Assembly (NCBI GenBank): GCA_965221345.1
Contig: CBDCSD010000001.1
Location: 930,001-994,000, forward strand
From: Bin5 sp965221345
Lineage (GTDB): Bacteria; Chloroflexota; Anaerolineae; Caldilineales; Caldilineaceae
Direction of reading: 5' to 3'
DNA length: 64,000 nt
Shown here: positions 51,792-60,502 of the stretch, in pieces
Position numbering within the stretch: the first letter of the stretch is position 1
How the letters are laid out: each line of letters opens with the position of its first letter
Notes under the pieces: generated by a model
The model's input: only the letters and a program-made list of their open reading frames with translations
What the model was told of the DNA's origin: nothing
Database searches by the model: none
Made by a program: the position numbers and the translations under genes

Positions 51792-52609
51792 AACAGCTAC
51801 AGGGCAAAATAACTTTCGTCGGCGGCGGCGCAATGGGTGAGGCGATAATCGGCTCTCTGATCAGCAAACAGTTGCTCAACCCAATCCAAATTTGTGTCTC
51901 CGAGCCGGTGCCGACCCGCCGTGAGTACCTCAACAGCACATACGGCGTTACGACAGAGACAGACAACAGCCAAGCTGTGACCGGCGCCTCCGTCGCCGTT
52001 CTGGCGGTCAAGCCACAGGTGCTGGGGCCAGTAATGGCAGACCTGAATGGCAACCTGTCCCCCGCTGCGCTCGTAGTCAGTATCATGGCCGGCGTGCAGA
52101 TCGACACGCTTCAATCCGGTCTCTGCCACGACAAGATAGTCCGTTCCATGCCCAACACGCCGGCCCAGGTGGGCAAGGGTATGACCGTGTGGACCGACAC
52201 CGCCGCCGTAACCGAATCGGACCGCGCCGCAGCCCAGTCCATCCTGGAGGCGATGGGCGAGGCTATCTACGCGGCAGAGGAGCATTACCTGGATATGGCC
52301 ACCGGGTTGAGCGGCTCCGGTCCGGGCTTCGTCTATCTCCTGCTCGAGGCTCTTATTGATGCAGGAGTGCATATCGGTTTCAGTCGCGACCAGGCCCAAC
52401 TGATGGTGTTGCAGACGGTAGAGGGCAGCGTGGAGTTGATGCGCCAGAGCGGTCTCCATCCCGCTGACTTGCGCAATCGCGTTACCAGCCCCGCCGGCAC
52501 AACCGCCGCAGGTACCCTCGTTTTGGAGCGCGCCGGCGTCCGCTCAGCCCTGATCGATGCTGTCGATGCTGCCTACCGGCGCAGCCAGGAATTGGGCGGC
52601 AGCATGTGA
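51788..52609 (+). CDS. proC: Pyrroline-5-carboxylate reductase
   Basis: A 273-residue enzyme for the last step of proline synthesis. KITFVGGGAMGEAIIGSL is the NADPH-binding start, VAVLAVKPQVLGPVM and RSMPNTPAQVGKGMTVW follow, and the C-terminal dimer signature LSGSGPGFVYLLLEALIDAGVHIGFSRDQA ... VTSPAGTTAAGTLVLE is complete. It is coupled to yggS by ATGA. Confidence 0.96.
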   Translation: MKQLQGKITFVGGGAMGEAIIGSLISKQLLNPIQICVSEPVPTRREYLNSTYGVTTETDNSQAVTGASVAVLAVKPQVLGPVMADLNGNLSPAALVVSIMAGVQIDTLQSGLCHDKIVRSMPNTPAQVGKGMTVWTDTAAVTESDRAAAQSILEAMGEAIYAAEEHYLDMATGLSGSGPGFVYLLLEALIDAGVHIGFSRDQAQLMVLQTVEGSVELMRQSGLHPADLRNRVTSPAGTTAAGTLVLERAGVRSALIDAVDAAYRRSQELGGSM

Positions 52610-52647
52610 CCAGTTCGCCCTTTAACTCAATATCGTAAGGAGTCGTC

Positions 52648-52899
52648 GTGATTTCTGATTTTCTGGCGTTAGTGCTTAACATCTATACCTTTGTTCTCGT
52701 GGCCCGTATCCTGATGACGTGGATCCCAAACCTGGACCCCTCCCATCCAATCGCACAGTTGCTCTTTCAGATTACGGAACCCGTGCTGGAGCCGGCCCGC
52801 AAACTAATCCCATCTATCGGCATGATCGACGTGTCTCCGATAGTTGTTTTCTTTGTGCTACAGGTTCTGATCCGGTTCTTGGAGGCGCTTCAGTTCTAG
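52648..52899 (+). CDS. yggT: YggT family membrane protein
   Basis: An 83-residue integral membrane protein with two hydrophobic segments (LALVLNIYTFVLVARILMTW and PIVVFFVLQVLIRFLEAL) and the family signature ITEPVLEPARKLIPSIGMIDVSPIV between them. YggT proteins are linked to membrane and osmotic functions. The start is a GTG after AAGGAG. It completes the yggS-proC-yggT unit. Confidence 0.92.
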   Translation: MISDFLALVLNIYTFVLVARILMTWIPNLDPSHPIAQLLFQITEPVLEPARKLIPSIGMIDVSPIVVFFVLQVLIRFLEALQF

Positions 52900-53011
52900 G
52901 GACAGTTTAGAGTATATTGACTCTCTTTCGTAGAGGGGTTGAGGAGGAGTGCGAAAAGAGGGGGGATTCCACTCCCCACTTCTCGACTATTGCATCACAC
53001 AGGGAGAAACT

Positions 53012-54436
53012 GTGCCTGAGAGTTCAGAAGAAAGAGTCGCTTATCGCTGGCAGCCGCGCCCCTCGACTGCAACAAAGGTCGTCGCCGCCCTTATAGTCGC
53101 TTCGTTGTCGCTGAGCGCCTGCGGCATCCGGAAGTTCCTGGCGCCGAGAGCAGAGCCGACCGCTGTACAAGCGGACGCTGATGAAACTTTGTCTCGGCTG
53201 ATTGTACGGGCCAAAGAGGACCTGGTGCAGTCAACCAGCGCCGCGGCCGACGAAATCACTCTTGTCAGCACCGAAGAAGTTGAGTGGGGCGACACCGGCC
53301 TCGGCTGCCCGCATCCGGATGAGATGTACGCCCAGATGATCACCCCGGGCTACTTTATCGTATTGAAAAGCGGTGGCAGCACCTATGACTTTCACAGCGG
53401 GACCGACCCCGAAGGACCGCTGGTGCATTGCACAGAAGACGGGACGCCCGCAGGCCTGGCCCCCGCCCTCCAGGAGGAACCCGAAGGTGAGATCCAAATG
53501 GATGCTGACAGCGCCCGGCAGCGCCTGATCGAACGGGCGATAGCGGACCTGGTGCAGGCGACCAGCGCCGCCGCCGAGATCACCGTTGTCAGCACCGAAG
53601 AGGTGGACTGGGGCGACACCAGCCTCGGCTGCCCGCATCCGGATGAGATGTACGCCCAGATGATCACCCCGGGCTACCTGATCGTATTGGAAAGCGGCGG
53701 CAACACCTATGACTTTCACAGCGGGACCGACCCCGAAGGACCGCTGGTACAATGCACTGAAGACGGGACGCCCGCCCTCTCAGGGACAATTGAAGTAGTG
53801 ACCCAAATGGATGCTGGCGTCGCCCTGCCGCGCCTGATCGAACGTGCGATAGAGGATCTGGTGCAGGCGACCAGCGCTGCCGCCGACGAGATCGCTGTTG
53901 TCAGCACAGAAGAGGTGGAGTGGAGCGACACCAGCCTCGGCTGCCCCCAGCCGGACGAAATGTATGCCCAGATGATCACACCGGGCTACCTGATCGTATT
54001 GGAAGGCGGCGGCAACGCCTATGAATACCACAGCGGGACCGATCCCGAAGGACCTTTGGTGCAATGCGCAGACGACGAGCCGACTGAAGATGAGACCCAA
54101 TCAGGCGCAGATGTCGCGTCCGCCAGCGACGCGCAAGCTGAACCGCTGGCGCGCCTCATCCAACGTGCGATAGCGGACCTGGTGCAGACGACCAGCGCCG
54201 CCGCCGATGAGATCACCGTTGTCAGCACCGAAGAGGTGGAGTGGAGCGACACTAGCCTCGGCTGCCCGCAGCCGGACGGGATGTACGCCCAGATGATCAC
54301 ACCGGGCTATCTGTTCATACTGGAACGCGACGGCGAAACCTATGAATACCACAGCGGAACCGACCCCGAAGGGCCGCTGGTGCAATGCAACCTCGAGACA
54401 GACGGCGAAGAAGAACCCCTTCGCATAGTTAAATGA
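53012..54436 (+). CDS. Lipoprotein of four tandem copies of an approximately 105-residue domain
   Basis: A 474-residue lipoprotein. A signal peptide with lipobox LSLSAC ends at about residue 36. Four repeats follow, each with the order: LIERAIADLVQATSAAADEI, TVVSTEEVEW, DTSLGCPHPDEMYAQMITPGYLIVL, then YDFHSGTDPEGPLVQC. Each has two cysteines that could form a disulfide. DNA copies have periods of about 324, 312 and 321 bp and are very similar, pointing to recent duplication. I chose the GTG at 53,012 behind GGGAG; an earlier GTG at 52,949 has poor spacing. It couples to the next gene by an ATGA overlap. Function unknown; presumably surface-exposed. Confidence 0.85.
   Translation: MPESSEERVAYRWQPRPSTATKVVAALIVASLSLSACGIRKFLAPRAEPTAVQADADETLSRLIVRAKEDLVQSTSAAADEITLVSTEEVEWGDTGLGCPHPDEMYAQMITPGYFIVLKSGGSTYDFHSGTDPEGPLVHCTEDGTPAGLAPALQEEPEGEIQMDADSARQRLIERAIADLVQATSAAAEITVVSTEEVDWGDTSLGCPHPDEMYAQMITPGYLIVLESGGNTYDFHSGTDPEGPLVQCTEDGTPALSGTIEVVTQMDAGVALPRLIERAIEDLVQATSAAADEIAVVSTEEVEWSDTSLGCPQPDEMYAQMITPGYLIVLEGGGNAYEYHSGTDPEGPLVQCADDEPTEDETQSGADVASASDAQAEPLARLIQRAIADLVQTTSAAADEITVVSTEEVEWSDTSLGCPQPDGMYAQMITPGYLFILERDGETYEYHSGTDPEGPLVQCNLETDGEEEPLRIVK
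53190..54400 (+). repeat. Four tandem DNA repeats inside the lipoprotein gene
   Basis: A stretch beginning ATGTACGCCCAGATGATCAC recurs at 53,324, 53,648, 53,960 (one change) and 54,281, in one reading frame. The second copy is closest to the first, and the third and fourth share WSDTSLGCPQP and EYHSG in protein, suggesting stepwise pair duplication. Confidence 0.9.
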
Positions 54437-54813
54437 GTCCGAACAAGAAACAGGAGCAGTTCGACGAACTGGTTCTCAGCGCAATAGAAGATCTGCCCGA
54501 TGTCTTCCTTGACTGCCTGGAGAACGTCGCCATCGTCGTCGAGGAATGGCCCGACCGCGCCACCCTTCAGTCCGTGGGCGTGCGCCAGCGGACTCATCTC
54601 TTGGGACTGTACCATGGCATCCCCCAGACTGAGCGAACACACGGCTATAACTTGGTCATGCCGGACAAGATCAGCATCTACCGCCGCCCGATTCTCATGC
54701 GCTGCGACACCGATTCGGAAATCCGCGAACTCGTGCAAAGGGTCGTCCGCCACGAAATCGCGCACCACTTCGGCATCGACGACGATCGACTTACCGAGAT
54801 CGGCGCTTACTGA
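54433..54813 (+). CDS. Minimal zincin-type metallopeptidase family protein
   Basis: A 126-residue protein of the PF06262-type small zincins. The zinc motif HEIAHHFGID (HExxH) is at about residue 113, near the C-terminus, followed by the short DDDRLTEIGAY tail; VGVRQRTHLLGLYHGIPQTER and MPDKISIYRRPI are family features. It overlaps the lipoprotein gene by ATGA, so the two are expressed together. Whether it is secreted is doubtful, as no signal peptide is present. Confidence 0.88.
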   Translation: MSPNKKQEQFDELVLSAIEDLPDVFLDCLENVAIVVEEWPDRATLQSVGVRQRTHLLGLYHGIPQTERTHGYNLVMPDKISIYRRPILMRCDTDSEIRELVQRVVRHEIAHHFGIDDDRLTEIGAY

Positions 54814-54933
54814 CGTCACAGCCCGGCCGTTCAACAGCCGGTGGACAGCGGACTCGCTGCAAACGGCAGCTACAAGCGCCCTGCCTCATCGACAATCGTC
54901 CACTTATCTCTACTCACTTCCAAGAGCCGTTTT

Positions 54934-54970
54934 CTCTCGTGATCTCTCGTGATCTCTCGTGATCTCTCGT
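54934..54970. repeat. 10-bp tandem repeat
   Basis: Three exact copies of GATCTCTCGT follow a degenerate first copy (TTTCTCTCGT), making about four units in a row. It lies between the zincin gene and the permease gene and may be a variable-number locus. Confidence 0.85.
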
Positions 54971-55171
54971 ACAACGCTCGTCAACTGTTCGTGGAGCTAG
55001 TTCAGTATCATTAAACTGAAAAATACCCTCTCCCTCACCCCCTTCGCTCAAACACGTCCCCATTCGGCGACGTCATCCCTGGCATCGCGGGCGTCCCGCC
55101 CGCAGCCTGTGTAGCTGACCGGAGGCACGCCTGATTCCCACCCCCTTTCTGGACCGCATCCGAATTTTCTT

Positions 55172-55277
55172 GGGGGTGTATCCCAGACTTGGGGATGTTC
55201 AGAGTAACGGGCTGCGGATCCCAGTGTAACTCTCCAGAGGTAGCCAGTAACTCGCCCCCTATTTGGGATGCACCCCC
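55172..55277. repeat. Element with 14-bp inverted ends (copy B)
   Basis: GGGGGTGTATCCCA (55,172-55,185) and TGGGATGCACCCCC (55,264-55,277) are inverted with one mismatch. The same end motif bounds 22,989-23,085. Both copies lie in long intergenic regions. The insides of the two copies differ, so this could be a family of long stems instead of a mobile element. Confidence 0.5.
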
Positions 55278-55581
55278 CTTATTGAGGTGCTTTGGCAACC
55301 CTGTCGACTATGTTAAGATACCCTTTCGATGTCGTGTTGTTTCTTGCTCGCGCCCCTTTCGAGCACAGGCGCATTCAATAAACATCACGGTTCCTCGCCG
55401 ACTGAAAACGGACGCCCCTACCCGCGCCCCGTCGAGCCGAAGACGGCGCACGCCCCATTCTCGTGGTGTGCAACCGGCTGAGCAAGGGCGACACGCAGTT
55501 ATACTCCGGGCGCCGCGCAAGCAGTGGCCTGTGGCTCCTGAGGGCGTTCTGGCCGCCAGCCATTTGTGTTTAAGGTGTTAT

Positions 55582-56460
55582 ATGGTCGCTTCCCGCAATT
55601 TCCGTTTCCGCCTTGAGTCAATCCTGATCTATCTGGGTCTCGGTATCTTTGCGTTCATCGCCGTGACGCCCTTCCTCCACACCATCGCCCGCTCCTTCAG
55701 CGCCGAAGCCCCCATCCTCCGCGGTGAAGTCTACATTTGGCCGGTAGGCTTCTCCCTGGATGCCTACGAGCGCCTGATCATCGGCGGCACTTTCTGGCTG
55801 GCCTATCGTAACTCCTTCATCATAACCACCTCAGCAACGCTGGTGCAGATGTTCATGACCATTCTCTGCGCCTATCCGCTCTCGCGTTCCTACCTGCCGG
55901 GACGCAATATTCTCATGACCCTGATCGTCTTTCAGATGATCTTCCCGCCCAGCCTAATCCCTTTCTATCTGACCGTGAGGGACGTGGGCCTGATCGACAG
56001 TTGGGGGTCACTCATCTGGCCCTACGCGATCAATACCTTCAACATGATCGTGCTGAAAAGCTATTTTCAGGCGCTGCCTAAAGAACTGGAGGAGTCGGCT
56101 ATCATCGACGGCGCCAACGATTTCAAGGTGCTCATCTATATCATGCTGCCCCTTTCCGTCCCCGTGCTCCTGACACTGACCCTTTTCTATGTCGTCGCAA
56201 ACTGGAATCTGTTCCTGCCGGCGATTTTCTTCATAAACGACGGCAACAAGCAGCCGCTCCAGGTGATCCTGCGCGACATGATCTGGTCCATGCAACTCGC
56301 GACGCAAACCGCCGGCGCTGATGATTTCGAGCGGCTGGCCGGCATGGAAGCCCTCAAAGCCTCCAGCGTCATCATCGCCGCGATCCCCATGTTGATCGCC
56401 TATCCATTCTTCCAGCGTTACTTCATCAAAGGCATCCTTCTGGGCGCCATCAAAGGGTAG
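55582..56460 (+). CDS. Carbohydrate ABC transporter permease, LplC/MalG-type
   Basis: A 292-residue inner-membrane protein with about six helices. FIAVTPFLHTIARSFS near the start and the EAA loop LPKELEESAIIDGANDFKVLIYIMLPLSVPVL, which contacts the ATPase, are typical of LplC/MalG permeases for oligosaccharides. The C-terminus IKGILLGAIKG is also characteristic. The ATG at 55,582 has a weak AAGG upstream. Its partners (binding protein and LplB) lie beyond the IS element. Confidence 0.92.
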   Translation: MVASRNFRFRLESILIYLGLGIFAFIAVTPFLHTIARSFSAEAPILRGEVYIWPVGFSLDAYERLIIGGTFWLAYRNSFIITTSATLVQMFMTILCAYPLSRSYLPGRNILMTLIVFQMIFPPSLIPFYLTVRDVGLIDSWGSLIWPYAINTFNMIVLKSYFQALPKELEESAIIDGANDFKVLIYIMLPLSVPVLLTLTLFYVVANWNLFLPAIFFINDGNKQPLQVILRDMIWSMQLATQTAGADDFERLAGMEALKASSVIIAAIPMLIAYPFFQRYFIKGILLGAIKG

Positions 56461-56577
56461 ATAGTGCTGACGGTTGAAGTACGAGTCCAAAGCAACTGCA
56501 AGAGAGACGATATCCGTGTAAGAAGGTCCGACCGCTCCGGCGTTTCGTCTCTAACGAACGATGTATGAAATATAGAA

Positions 56578-56584
56578 TTGGTTA
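56578..56584. repeat. Target-site duplication, left copy
   Basis: TTGGTTA immediately precedes the left end of the IS and recurs immediately after its right end at 57,722-57,728. Confidence 0.8.
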
Positions 56585-57721
56585 CTGATGTTACGCAGTC
56601 GATGACGCGTTAGGTAGAATAAGGTCAGGAGGTGAGACATGAAGTTCAAACTCTTTGACCTGTATTCGGACTATCTACTGAGTTCATTTTCGGCAACGAC
56701 AGCGACAGGTATGTCGGCGTTGATGGACAAGGCGATCAGCCACGACCAAGTCAGTCGCATGCTCAACCGACGACGACTGGAGCCGGCAGACTGGTGGCAG
56801 ATGGTCAAGCCCTCTGTACGCAGCATGCAAGGTGAGGAAGGTGTCATCACGATTGACGACAGCATTGTCGAAAAGCCCTACACCGATGAAAACGAACTGA
56901 TCTGTTGGCACTACGACCATGCGCAAGGACGGATGGTCAAGGGCATCAACTTTATCACCGCTTTGTACACGGTTGGCGAGGTCTCATTGCCGGTGACCTA
57001 TCGCTTGGTATCCAAGACCGAATCGTACCTTGACAAGCAGGGGAAGATGAAACGACGCAGTGCGGTGACCAAGAACGAGCATTATCGCGCCATGCTGCAA
57101 AACTGTGTGCGCAACCGGATTCCCTTCCGCTATGTGCTCAATGACATCTGGTTTGCTGCGGCTGAGAACATGAGCTATATCAAACTCAAGTTAGACAAGG
57201 AGTTTATCATGGCGCTCAAGACCAATCGCAAAATCGCCCTTTGCCAACAAGACAAACTACATGGTCGCTATCACCGACTGAACCAACTCGACTTGCCAGA
57301 AAACACAGTGACCGTCATCTATCTGGAACAGGTATCTTTCCCCCTCTATCTGCTCCGTCAGACCTGCACAAACGCAGATGGCTCGACCGCTGTGCGCTAT
57401 CTGGTGACCAGTGATTCCGCCCTGACAGCTGACCAACTCATCACAATCTACCAGAAACGGTGGAAAGTGGAGGAGTATCATCGCTCTCTCAAGCAGAACG
57501 CATCGCTCGCCAAATCACCGACCCGCACACCAACCACCCAGACCAATCATTTCGTGGCTGCTCTCTGGACCTTCACCAAGCTGGAGTTGCTCAAGGTGCG
57601 CACCAACAAGAACCACTATGCGCTCAAGACCCACTTGTATCTCTCGGCCCTGCAACAGGCTTTCGAGGCCTTGTGCCAGTTGGAACCAGTGCGTCTTGAC
57701 GCCCCGACTGCGTAACATGAG
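56585..57721 (+). mobile_element. Complete IS4-superfamily-like insertion sequence, 1,137 bp
   Basis: Terminal inverted repeats of 17 bp with one mismatch (left begins CTGATGTTACGCAGTCG; the right end is its complement with C for G at position 3) bound the element. The flanking TTGGTTA is duplicated. One intact transposase gene fills it, and its TAA lies inside the right inverted repeat. GC content appears lower than in neighbours. It separates the LplC gene from its binding-protein gene. Confidence 0.9.
56639..57715 (+). CDS. DDE transposase (IS4/IS701 superfamily)
   Basis: A 358-residue transposase. EEGVITIDDSIVEKPYTDENELICWHYDHAQGRMVKGINFI carries the first catalytic Asp, FRYVLNDIWFAAAENM the second, and YQKRWKVEEYHRSLKQ fits the Y-x2-R-x3-E-x6-K signature with the catalytic Glu. 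It is intact, with AGGAGG before the ATG. Exact subgroup (IS4, IS701 or a relative) was not resolved. Confidence 0.93.
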   Translation: MKFKLFDLYSDYLLSSFSATTATGMSALMDKAISHDQVSRMLNRRRLEPADWWQMVKPSVRSMQGEEGVITIDDSIVEKPYTDENELICWHYDHAQGRMVKGINFITALYTVGEVSLPVTYRLVSKTESYLDKQGKMKRRSAVTKNEHYRAMLQNCVRNRIPFRYVLNDIWFAAAENMSYIKLKLDKEFIMALKTNRKIALCQQDKLHGRYHRLNQLDLPENTVTVIYLEQVSFPLYLLRQTCTNADGSTAVRYLVTSDSALTADQLITIYQKRWKVEEYHRSLKQNASLAKSPTRTPTTQTNHFVAALWTFTKLELLKVRTNKNHYALKTHLYLSALQQAFEALCQLEPVRLDAPTA

Positions 57722-57728
57722 TTGGTTA
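57722..57728. repeat. Target-site duplication, right copy
   Basis: TTGGTTA, identical to 56,578-56,584, directly follows the right end of the IS. Confidence 0.8.
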
Positions 57729-57769
57729 TTCCATTTCAACACACTGAATCCCACAGGAGGGAATCGATT

Positions 57770-59374
57770 ATGTCTGCACAATCCAAGTTCACCCGCCGCC
57801 AGGCCCTCAAGCTGATGGGGGTCAGTACGTTCAGCGCCTACCTGGCCGCCTGTGCCGCGCCGGCGGACATGGCCGACTCCGGCGACTCGGAGATGGCCGC
57901 CGGTGAGAAGAAGGTCATCTCCATCTCTCACATCGGTGGGGGAAGCGTGGATGCCTCAGAGAAGTCGCAGCGCATGATGCTGCTGCGCGCCAACTTCCCT
58001 GACATCGAGTTCGAGAACCGCTGGGTCAGCTATGCCGGTTACCTCGACAAGATCCCCGTCCAGATCGCAAGCGGCGACCTCGCCGACCTGCAGTTCTGTA
58101 ACGCCTTTAACGACATCCCGCTGATGATGGAAAACGAGAGCATCATCGAAACAGGACCCCTGCTGGAACAGTTCGGTCAGAACATCCTCGCGGTCACCCC
58201 GGAACCGGCTTGGGCTTCGACCATCTACGATGGCAAGCAGTATGCCGTCACTCACAACGTCTACGACCTCAACAACATGTGTAGCCATTACCGGACCGAT
58301 TGGCTGGATAAGCTGGGCTTGGGCCTCCCCGAAACAATCGACGAATACGGAGAGGTCCTGCGCGCCTTTTCTCACGGCGATCCCGACGGCAATGGCCAGG
58401 ACGACACCTATGGCCGACTGCTCTACAACTCCGTTCGCTTTGACGACGACTTTTTCCATGCCTTTGGCGTGGCCGTCGGACACCATCTCGCTGGTTTCTG
58501 GCGCGAACGCGAAGGACAACTGGAGTTGGACTGGGTGCAGCCGGGTATGAAGGACGCGCTCGCCTGGATGAGCAATGTGTGGGCCGACGGCGGTTTCCAT
58601 CCCGATTCAATCAGTATTCCCTTGGGTCAGAAGGACAACGCCTTCTATGCCGGGATTGCCGGCAACGTGTACTCAGGTTGGCCAAGCATAGACTTCGCCC
58701 AGAACAAGATCAGGGCTGTCGCTCCTGACGCGGTCGTCATGGCCGGGCCGGCACCCGAGGGCCCGGGTGGGCGCGGCTACACGGGCGAAGGCTGGCCCTG
58801 GTGCTTCGTCATACCCGTTACCTCCCAGTGGCCCGAAGACTGCGTGCGCGTCATCGACTGGTTCTTTACCCCGGATATCGCTTCCCAGATCATTTGCGAA
58901 GGCGTGCTCGGCGTCACCAACAAAGGCCTCAACGAGAACGGATGGTGTGTCGAGTTTACTCCGGAAGAAAAGGCCGCTATGGGGGACGAGTGGACCAATA
59001 GACAGAATGAAGTTCAGGACATCAATGTCTTCTGGGGCCTGTGGTTGACTATCGGTACGTTGGGAGGGACGCAGCCCTTCCCCACCTTCCCGCCCGACAT
59101 GAAGAAACATTTCGACGACATGCTCGGCGCCAAGTATTCAGAGAACGCATTGGCAGGTAGAGACATTTCGCAAGAATATCGCAGACTCACTGCAAAAGCG
59201 CGTCCAGTCCCTGCGGAGAAGGAGTTCTGGCCCGGCCTGCAAACCCGCTTCGGTGAATTCATCTCGCAGGCAGTGGCCGGTACCATCGACCTCGACCAAG
59301 GCTGGTCCGAATGGCTCGACTTTTTTGAAAAGAGCGGTGGCCCTCTGCTCACCGAGCAAGTTAACGAAATCTAG
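57770..59374 (+). CDS. Extracellular solute-binding lipoprotein (ABC transporter)
   Basis: A 534-residue substrate-binding protein. The N-terminus SKFTRRQALKLMGVSTFSAYLAACAAP combines a twin-arginine-like start with a lipobox ending in LAAC at about residue 28. The mature part resembles LipO/LplA-type sugar-binding proteins (DLADLQFCNAFND, YAVTHNVYDLNNMCSHYRTDWLDKLGLGLPETIDEY and a tryptophan-rich C-terminus). The start follows AGGAGGGAATC. It lies directly downstream of the IS, whose arrival may have removed its promoter link to the LplC gene. Confidence 0.92.
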   Translation: MSAQSKFTRRQALKLMGVSTFSAYLAACAAPADMADSGDSEMAAGEKKVISISHIGGGSVDASEKSQRMMLLRANFPDIEFENRWVSYAGYLDKIPVQIASGDLADLQFCNAFNDIPLMMENESIIETGPLLEQFGQNILAVTPEPAWASTIYDGKQYAVTHNVYDLNNMCSHYRTDWLDKLGLGLPETIDEYGEVLRAFSHGDPDGNGQDDTYGRLLYNSVRFDDDFFHAFGVAVGHHLAGFWREREGQLELDWVQPGMKDALAWMSNVWADGGFHPDSISIPLGQKDNAFYAGIAGNVYSGWPSIDFAQNKIRAVAPDAVVMAGPAPEGPGGRGYTGEGWPWCFVIPVTSQWPEDCVRVIDWFFTPDIASQIICEGVLGVTNKGLNENGWCVEFTPEEKAAMGDEWTNRQNEVQDINVFWGLWLTIGTLGGTQPFPTFPPDMKKHFDDMLGAKYSENALAGRDISQEYRRLTAKARPVPAEKEFWPGLQTRFGEFISQAVAGTIDLDQGWSEWLDFFEKSGGPLLTEQVNEI

Positions 59375-59401
59375 TAGACAGTAGTCGGTAAGCAGTATTC
59401 C

Positions 59402-59441
59402 AGTGGTCGGTGGCCGGTGCAGCAACTGGCCTCCGACCACT
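59402..59441. repeat. Intergenic hairpin repeat, copy 2
   Basis: AGTGGTCGG (59,402-59,410) pairs with CCGACCACT (59,433-59,441), with further GGCC/GGCC pairing inside. It lies between the binding-protein and LplB genes and shares CAGTGG-YY-GGTGGCC with 47,089-47,103. Such hairpins often lower expression of the permease relative to the binding protein. Confidence 0.65.
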
Positions 59442-59460
59442 GCCACAAAAGGATGGCAAC

Positions 59461-60423
59461 GTGGCAACATCAGCCGTTTCCAATTCCGTCGGCACAGCGG
59501 GCCGCCGTAGGGGCGTTTGGGCGCAACTGCTCTTCGACGCTTGGACGTACCGCTATCTCTACCTGATGCTTGTCCTGCCATTTGTCTTCTTCATCATCTT
59601 CCGCTTCTACCCCATGTTCGGCAACATCATCGCCTTCAAGAAGTACCAGATGATGCACGGGATCTGGGGCAGCCCCTGGGTTGGATTCAAACACTTCAAC
59701 ACACTTTTCGACGACCCGGCCTTCTTGCGCGTTCTCCGCAACACCGTCTCCATTGCCGTATTCAAGTTGCTTTTCACCTTCCCCGCCCCCATCATTCTGG
59801 CGCTTTTCATCAATGAACTCCGCCACATGGCCTATAAGCGTTTTGTCCAAACCGTCGTCTACGTGCCCCACTTTCTTTCCTGGGTGATCTACGGCGCAAT
59901 ACTCTATATCGTGCTGTCGCCGGCCAACGGCTTGTTCAACAACATCATCTCTTCACTTGGCATGGAAAAGATCGCGTTCTTCCAGAAAACGGCTCTCTTT
60001 CAACCGATTGTAATTATCTCATCACTGTTCAAAGAGACCGGTTGGGCCGCCATCATCTACCTGGCCACCATCTCGACCATCGATCTTACCCTTTACGAGG
60101 CCGCCTTAATTGACGGCGCCAACCGCTGGCAGTTGATGCGCTATGTGACCCTGCCCGGCCTGGCAATGACCATCGTCACTCTCTTTATCCTGCAAATAGG
60201 CTTCTTCCTCAATGTCGGTTTCGAACAGATCTTTATCCTGCAGAACAATATGATACTCTCTACCGCCGACGTGATCGAAACGTTTATATATCGAGTGGGC
60301 ATCCGCCAGGCGCGCTTCGACTTTACAACGGCCGCCGGTCTCTTTAATGGACTTGTGGGCATGGTGCTTGTGCTGCTCGCCGACCGGTTAGCGAAACGCC
60401 TGGACTTGACCGGCATCTTCTGA
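59461..60423 (+). CDS. Carbohydrate ABC transporter permease, LplB-type
   Basis: A 320-residue inner-membrane permease. YRYLYLMLVLPFVFFIIFRFYPMFGNIIAFKKYQ is the LplB/YtcP-type N-terminus, and the EAA loop is LYEAALIDGANRWQLMRYVTLPGLAMTIVTLF. It starts at a GTG preceded by AAGGA. An ATP-binding subunit is not present, as is usual for these operons, where a shared ATPase serves several importers. Confidence 0.93.
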   Translation: MATSAVSNSVGTAGRRRGVWAQLLFDAWTYRYLYLMLVLPFVFFIIFRFYPMFGNIIAFKKYQMMHGIWGSPWVGFKHFNTLFDDPAFLRVLRNTVSIAVFKLLFTFPAPIILALFINELRHMAYKRFVQTVVYVPHFLSWVIYGAILYIVLSPANGLFNNIISSLGMEKIAFFQKTALFQPIVIISSLFKETGWAAIIYLATISTIDLTLYEAALIDGANRWQLMRYVTLPGLAMTIVTLFILQIGFFLNVGFEQIFILQNNMILSTADVIETFIYRVGIRQARFDFTTAAGLFNGLVGMVLVLLADRLAKRLDLTGIF

Positions 60424-60502
60424 TGCAAGTTTTCGGCTTTCAGTTGCCAAGCAGGGGTGACTACTGTACACTGAAAACCCGTTGTGGAAGGAAGGAAGGA
60501 AG

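Larger units (their letters stand above)
54814..55581. other. Intergenic region upstream of the ABC permease gene
   Basis: About 770 bp without a credible gene. It contains a 10-bp direct repeat near 54,934-54,970, a long inverted-repeat element (55,172-55,277), and a weak promoter-like pair TTGGCA-N16-TAAGAT at about 55,292-55,319 toward the permease gene. An open frame from 55,189 reaches the permease, but its first 131 codons have no similarity and lie over the repeat. Confidence 0.5.

Noticed and set aside
55189..55581. N-terminal extension of the LplC permease
   Set aside because: The frame is open, but these residues do not resemble a transporter and lie over a repeat element. The ATG at 55,582 matches the family start.
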